A DNA stretch of 64,000 nucleotides, taken from contig JAQCBH010000002.1 of the NCBI GenBank assembly GCA_027621365.1, positions 86,532 through 150,531 on the forward strand. Reading direction: 5' to 3'. The position numbers and the translations under genes are program-made. Positions 63,518 through 64,000 of this stretch are shown piece by piece; position 1 is the first letter of the stretch; every line of letters starts with the position of its first letter. The notes beneath the pieces are model-generated. The model saw nothing but the letters and a program-made list of their open reading frames with translations, made no database searches and was not told the origin of the DNA. The stretch comes from Bacteroidota bacterium (lineage in GTDB: Bacteria; Bacteroidota; Bacteroidia; NS11-12g; UBA955).

Positions 63518-63889
63518 GGGGTTGATCGGAATCGACGGGATGATTGATGACCGTGTAAGCATGTGGTGCCTTGTGCGGATGCACCCTAATCTGAACGCTC
63601 AAAACCATTAAGAGGCGAGTCTAACTACGCTATGGCTGCTTAATCGGAACGATAAGCTTTGACCATCTGTCTGGGTTTCCTACCACCTGAGCCGGAAACC
63701 ACCTCAGGCAGTCGACCCGCTCGGGTATGGCCCCAATCAACTGGTGCAGGGAGCCATTATCAACATCAGTTAAGGCAACGTCAAGGTTCGACCTGTACCC
63801 GACTAGCCCGACAAACAAACAGTGTCTAAACATGTAGAAAGCGCGAGTTTTCGCATCTCCGGACGGGGGTTCAATTCCCCCCAACTCCA
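63518..63889 (+). ncRNA. ssrA: tmRNA
   Basis: Rescues stalled ribosomes by trans-translation. The 5' end GGGGTTG (63518) pairs with CAACTCC (63882-63888) as the acceptor stem, and the T-arm is GGGGG/TTCAATT/CCCCC at 63865-63881. The tag frame, starting with GGC at 63614, encodes GESNYAMAA and stops at TAA 63641, a good match to Bacteroidota tags (GExNYALAA type). The discriminator A is at 63889, and CCA is not encoded, so it must be added. Length is about 372 bases. Confidence 0.95.
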
Positions 63890-63900
63890 CATCACGCTGG

Positions 63901-63923
63901 CCGGCCCCTCTGGGGCCGGTTTT
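63901..63923 (+). terminator. Intrinsic terminator after tmRNA
   Basis: CCGGCCCC (63901-63908) pairs with GGGGCCGG (63912-63919), loop TCT, followed by TTTT. Confidence 0.85.
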
Positions 63924-63981
63924 CGTTTGCCCCCACCGAGCCCAACCGAAGGATGGAAGCGAGAGTGGGGGCAAACGAAAA
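63920..63981. repeat. 17-bp perfect inverted repeat downstream of tmRNA
   Basis: The 17 bases at 63920-63936 (overlapping the T-tail of the terminator) recur as their exact reverse complement at 63965-63981, separated by 28 bases. Nothing protein-coding is convincing here; the remaining sequence to 64000 is GC-rich with no gene I recognise. It may be a bidirectional terminator or part of a dispersed repeat. Confidence 0.7.
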
Positions 63982-64000
63982 CGAGCGCGCAGCGCTAGCC

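Noticed and set aside
63630..63974. 114-codon minus-strand frame over the tmRNA 3' half and inverted repeat
   Set aside because: It overlaps a structured RNA gene and a terminator; no protein similarity seen.
1..64000. CRISPR array, insertion sequence, prophage or tRNA genes
   Set aside because: I saw no repeat-spacer pattern, transposase, phage gene or cloverleaf other than the tRNA-like ends of tmRNA.

Overview
The window reads as a compact chromosomal segment (roughly half G+C) of a gliding-type or marine member of the Bacteroidota, probably in or near Flavobacteriia/Cryomorphaceae-like lineages. This rests on four observations. Many genes are preceded by the Bacteroidota promoter -7 box TAnnTTTG, sometimes with TTTG/TTGG about 19-20 bases upstream. 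Shine-Dalgarno sequences are scarce. Four secreted proteins end in a type IX secretion (T9SS) type A sorting domain. The gene content (DUF1573 paralogues, DUF2452, PaaE-like reductase, a degenerate arginase, a TPP-riboswitch-controlled TonB receptor) is typical of the phylum. I see no insertion sequence, prophage or CRISPR array.

Layout. 0-8.4 kb: menaquinone-type isochorismate synthase, a histidine phosphatase, a ferredoxin, rpsT, then the rplM-rpsI-rpsB-tsf / pyrH translation cluster, and trhO. 8.4-18 kb: a T9SS Omp28-like protein, dusB, a CPBP membrane protease, cdsA, sucA, rlmD and a thioredoxin-like lipoprotein. 18-26.4 kb: a tightly packed operon (lamin-tail T9SS protein, TonB receptor, T9SS endonuclease I, nadC) facing a divergent pair that encodes the two halves of a 5'-nucleotidase; together these look like an extracellular nucleic-acid utilisation locus. 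26.4-38.8 kb: rluD, PaaE-like reductase, pseudo-arginase, a glycosyltransferase, thyA, the E2 subunit of a 2-oxoacid dehydrogenase, asd, murQ, a GH3-family acyl-adenylate enzyme and a cyclophilin lipoprotein. 38.8-45.4 kb: rimP-nusA-infB with a terminator-like leader, followed by four DUF1573 genes. 45.4-50.9 kb: a PLP enzyme, an M1 aminopeptidase, and a TPP riboswitch ahead of a TonB receptor (candidate thiamin transporter). 50.9-57.3 kb: an MBOAT O-acyltransferase paired with a SGNH/beta-propeller fusion, and a T9SS alpha-amylase. 57.4-61.5 kb: YqgE, a copper P-type ATPase, a small copper chaperone and a GH53 galactanase, overlapping one another. 61.5-64 kb: a single gene fusing lycopene beta-cyclase (CrtY) to beta-carotene cleavage oxygenase (Brp/Blh), which would make retinal, then tmRNA, a terminator and an inverted repeat.

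The most notable items are the CrtY-Blh fusion, the nuclease/TonB/5'-nucleotidase locus, the SGNH-propeller/MBOAT pair, the terminator hairpin between the rimP-nusA promoter and its first gene, and a recurrent TAnnTTTG box only 3-8 bases from start codons, which suggests leaderless or near-leaderless mRNAs. Gene packing is tight: nearly all convergent gene pairs overlap at their stop codons.
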